Shown in pieces: positions 63,896 through 64,000 of a stretch of 64,000 nt of DNA (within the stretch, counting starts at the first letter, position 1; each line of letters begins with the position of its first letter). This DNA is from Bacteroidales bacterium Phil6 (GTDB lineage: Bacteria > Bacteroidota > Bacteroidia > Bacteroidales > F082), in NCBI GenBank assembly GCA_002633315.1, contig NWBN01000031.1:186001-250000 (forward strand), read 5' to 3'. The notes under the pieces are model-generated. The model was given only the letters and a program-made list of their open reading frames with translations. It was not told the DNA's origin and searched no databases. The position numbers were made by a program, and so were the translations under genes.

Positions 63896-64000
63896 TCACT
63901 TGTTGTTGCTGATGATGTTGATTAGTTTGTCAAACTCTTCATCATTTTTAAAGTTGATGGTGATACTGCCTTTGCCTCTGTTGTTGCGATTTAGTTTTAC
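63896..64000 (-). CDS. parB: chromosome partitioning protein ParB (C-terminal end, partial)
   Basis: The minus strand is open from the window edge to TGA at 63898-63896 and encodes 34 residues ending GKGSITINFKNDEEFDKLINII and SNNK. This is the typical C-terminal dimerisation segment of ParB (GxGxIxIxFxxxxELxxIxxxL). The position before DUF5683-dapB-lepB agrees. Most of the gene lies beyond the window. Confidence 0.75.
   Translation of the reverse strand, partial: VKLNRNNRGKGSITINFKNDEEFDKLINIISNNK

Overview
The window is AT-rich DNA from a member of the Bacteroidota, most likely the order Bacteroidales. The main reasons are: many upstream regions carry the Bacteroidetes -7 promoter element TAnnTTTG, several with a TTG about 19-21 bases upstream; almost no start codon has a Shine-Dalgarno sequence; there are type IX secretion (T9SS) sorting domains and a PorT homologue; and there are lineage-typical families (DUF5606, DUF3467, DUF4159, DUF5683, a large multi-membrane-segment signal peptidase I, the rpsU-xer-raiA-tuf order). 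Most of the window is well-conserved core genome. No insertion sequence, prophage or CRISPR array was seen.

Layout. 1-7 kb: DUF5606 gene, pyrKD (pyrimidine synthesis), murB, two glycosyltransferases, an FtsE-like ATPase. 6.6-21.5 kb: the translation/transcription supercluster: rpsU, a Xer recombinase, raiA, tRNA-Thr/Tyr/Gly/Thr, tuf, tRNA-Trp, secE, nusG, rplKAJL, rpoBC, closed by a strong terminator. 21.5-24.4 kb: DUF3467 gene, a secreted SUMF1-fold protein and a caspase-fold protein that lacks its catalytic cysteine. 24.4-26.0 kb: pyrBI, read leftwards behind a leader that looks like an attenuator. 26.3-36.9 kb: an accessory operon of five exported proteins (lipoprotein, T9SS cargo, YadA-head/tail-fibre-like protein, small T9SS protein, 2112-residue SpvB/VCBS/RHS giant). 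37-41 kb: argS, rsmE, DUF4159 gene, zinc-ribbon gene, Nim-like flavoprotein. 41-50.6 kb, leftwards: TrmH-family methyltransferase, rpsF-rpsR-rplI, wecB, radC, rpsT, mtaB, miaB, lplA, an outer-membrane barrel, tRNA-Glu. 50.8-54 kb: porT, heptose kinase, aspartate aminotransferase. 54-57 kb: a membrane-anchored unknown, lpxD, and an lpxC that lacks the FabZ fusion usual in this phylum. 57-64 kb: a tight seven-gene leftward operon parB-DUF5683-dapB-lepB-ftsK-lolA-glycosyltransferase.

The most interesting points are the pyrBI leader (promoter, overlapping 58-codon reading frame and U-rich terminator hairpin), the exported RHS operon with a strong-SD mini-ORF in its leader, strong Shine-Dalgarno sequences on raiA and rplI in a lineage that normally ignores them, the pseudo-caspase/pseudo-FGE pair, the stand-alone LpxC, and terminator hairpins placed between tRNA or ribosomal-protein genes and the genes downstream.
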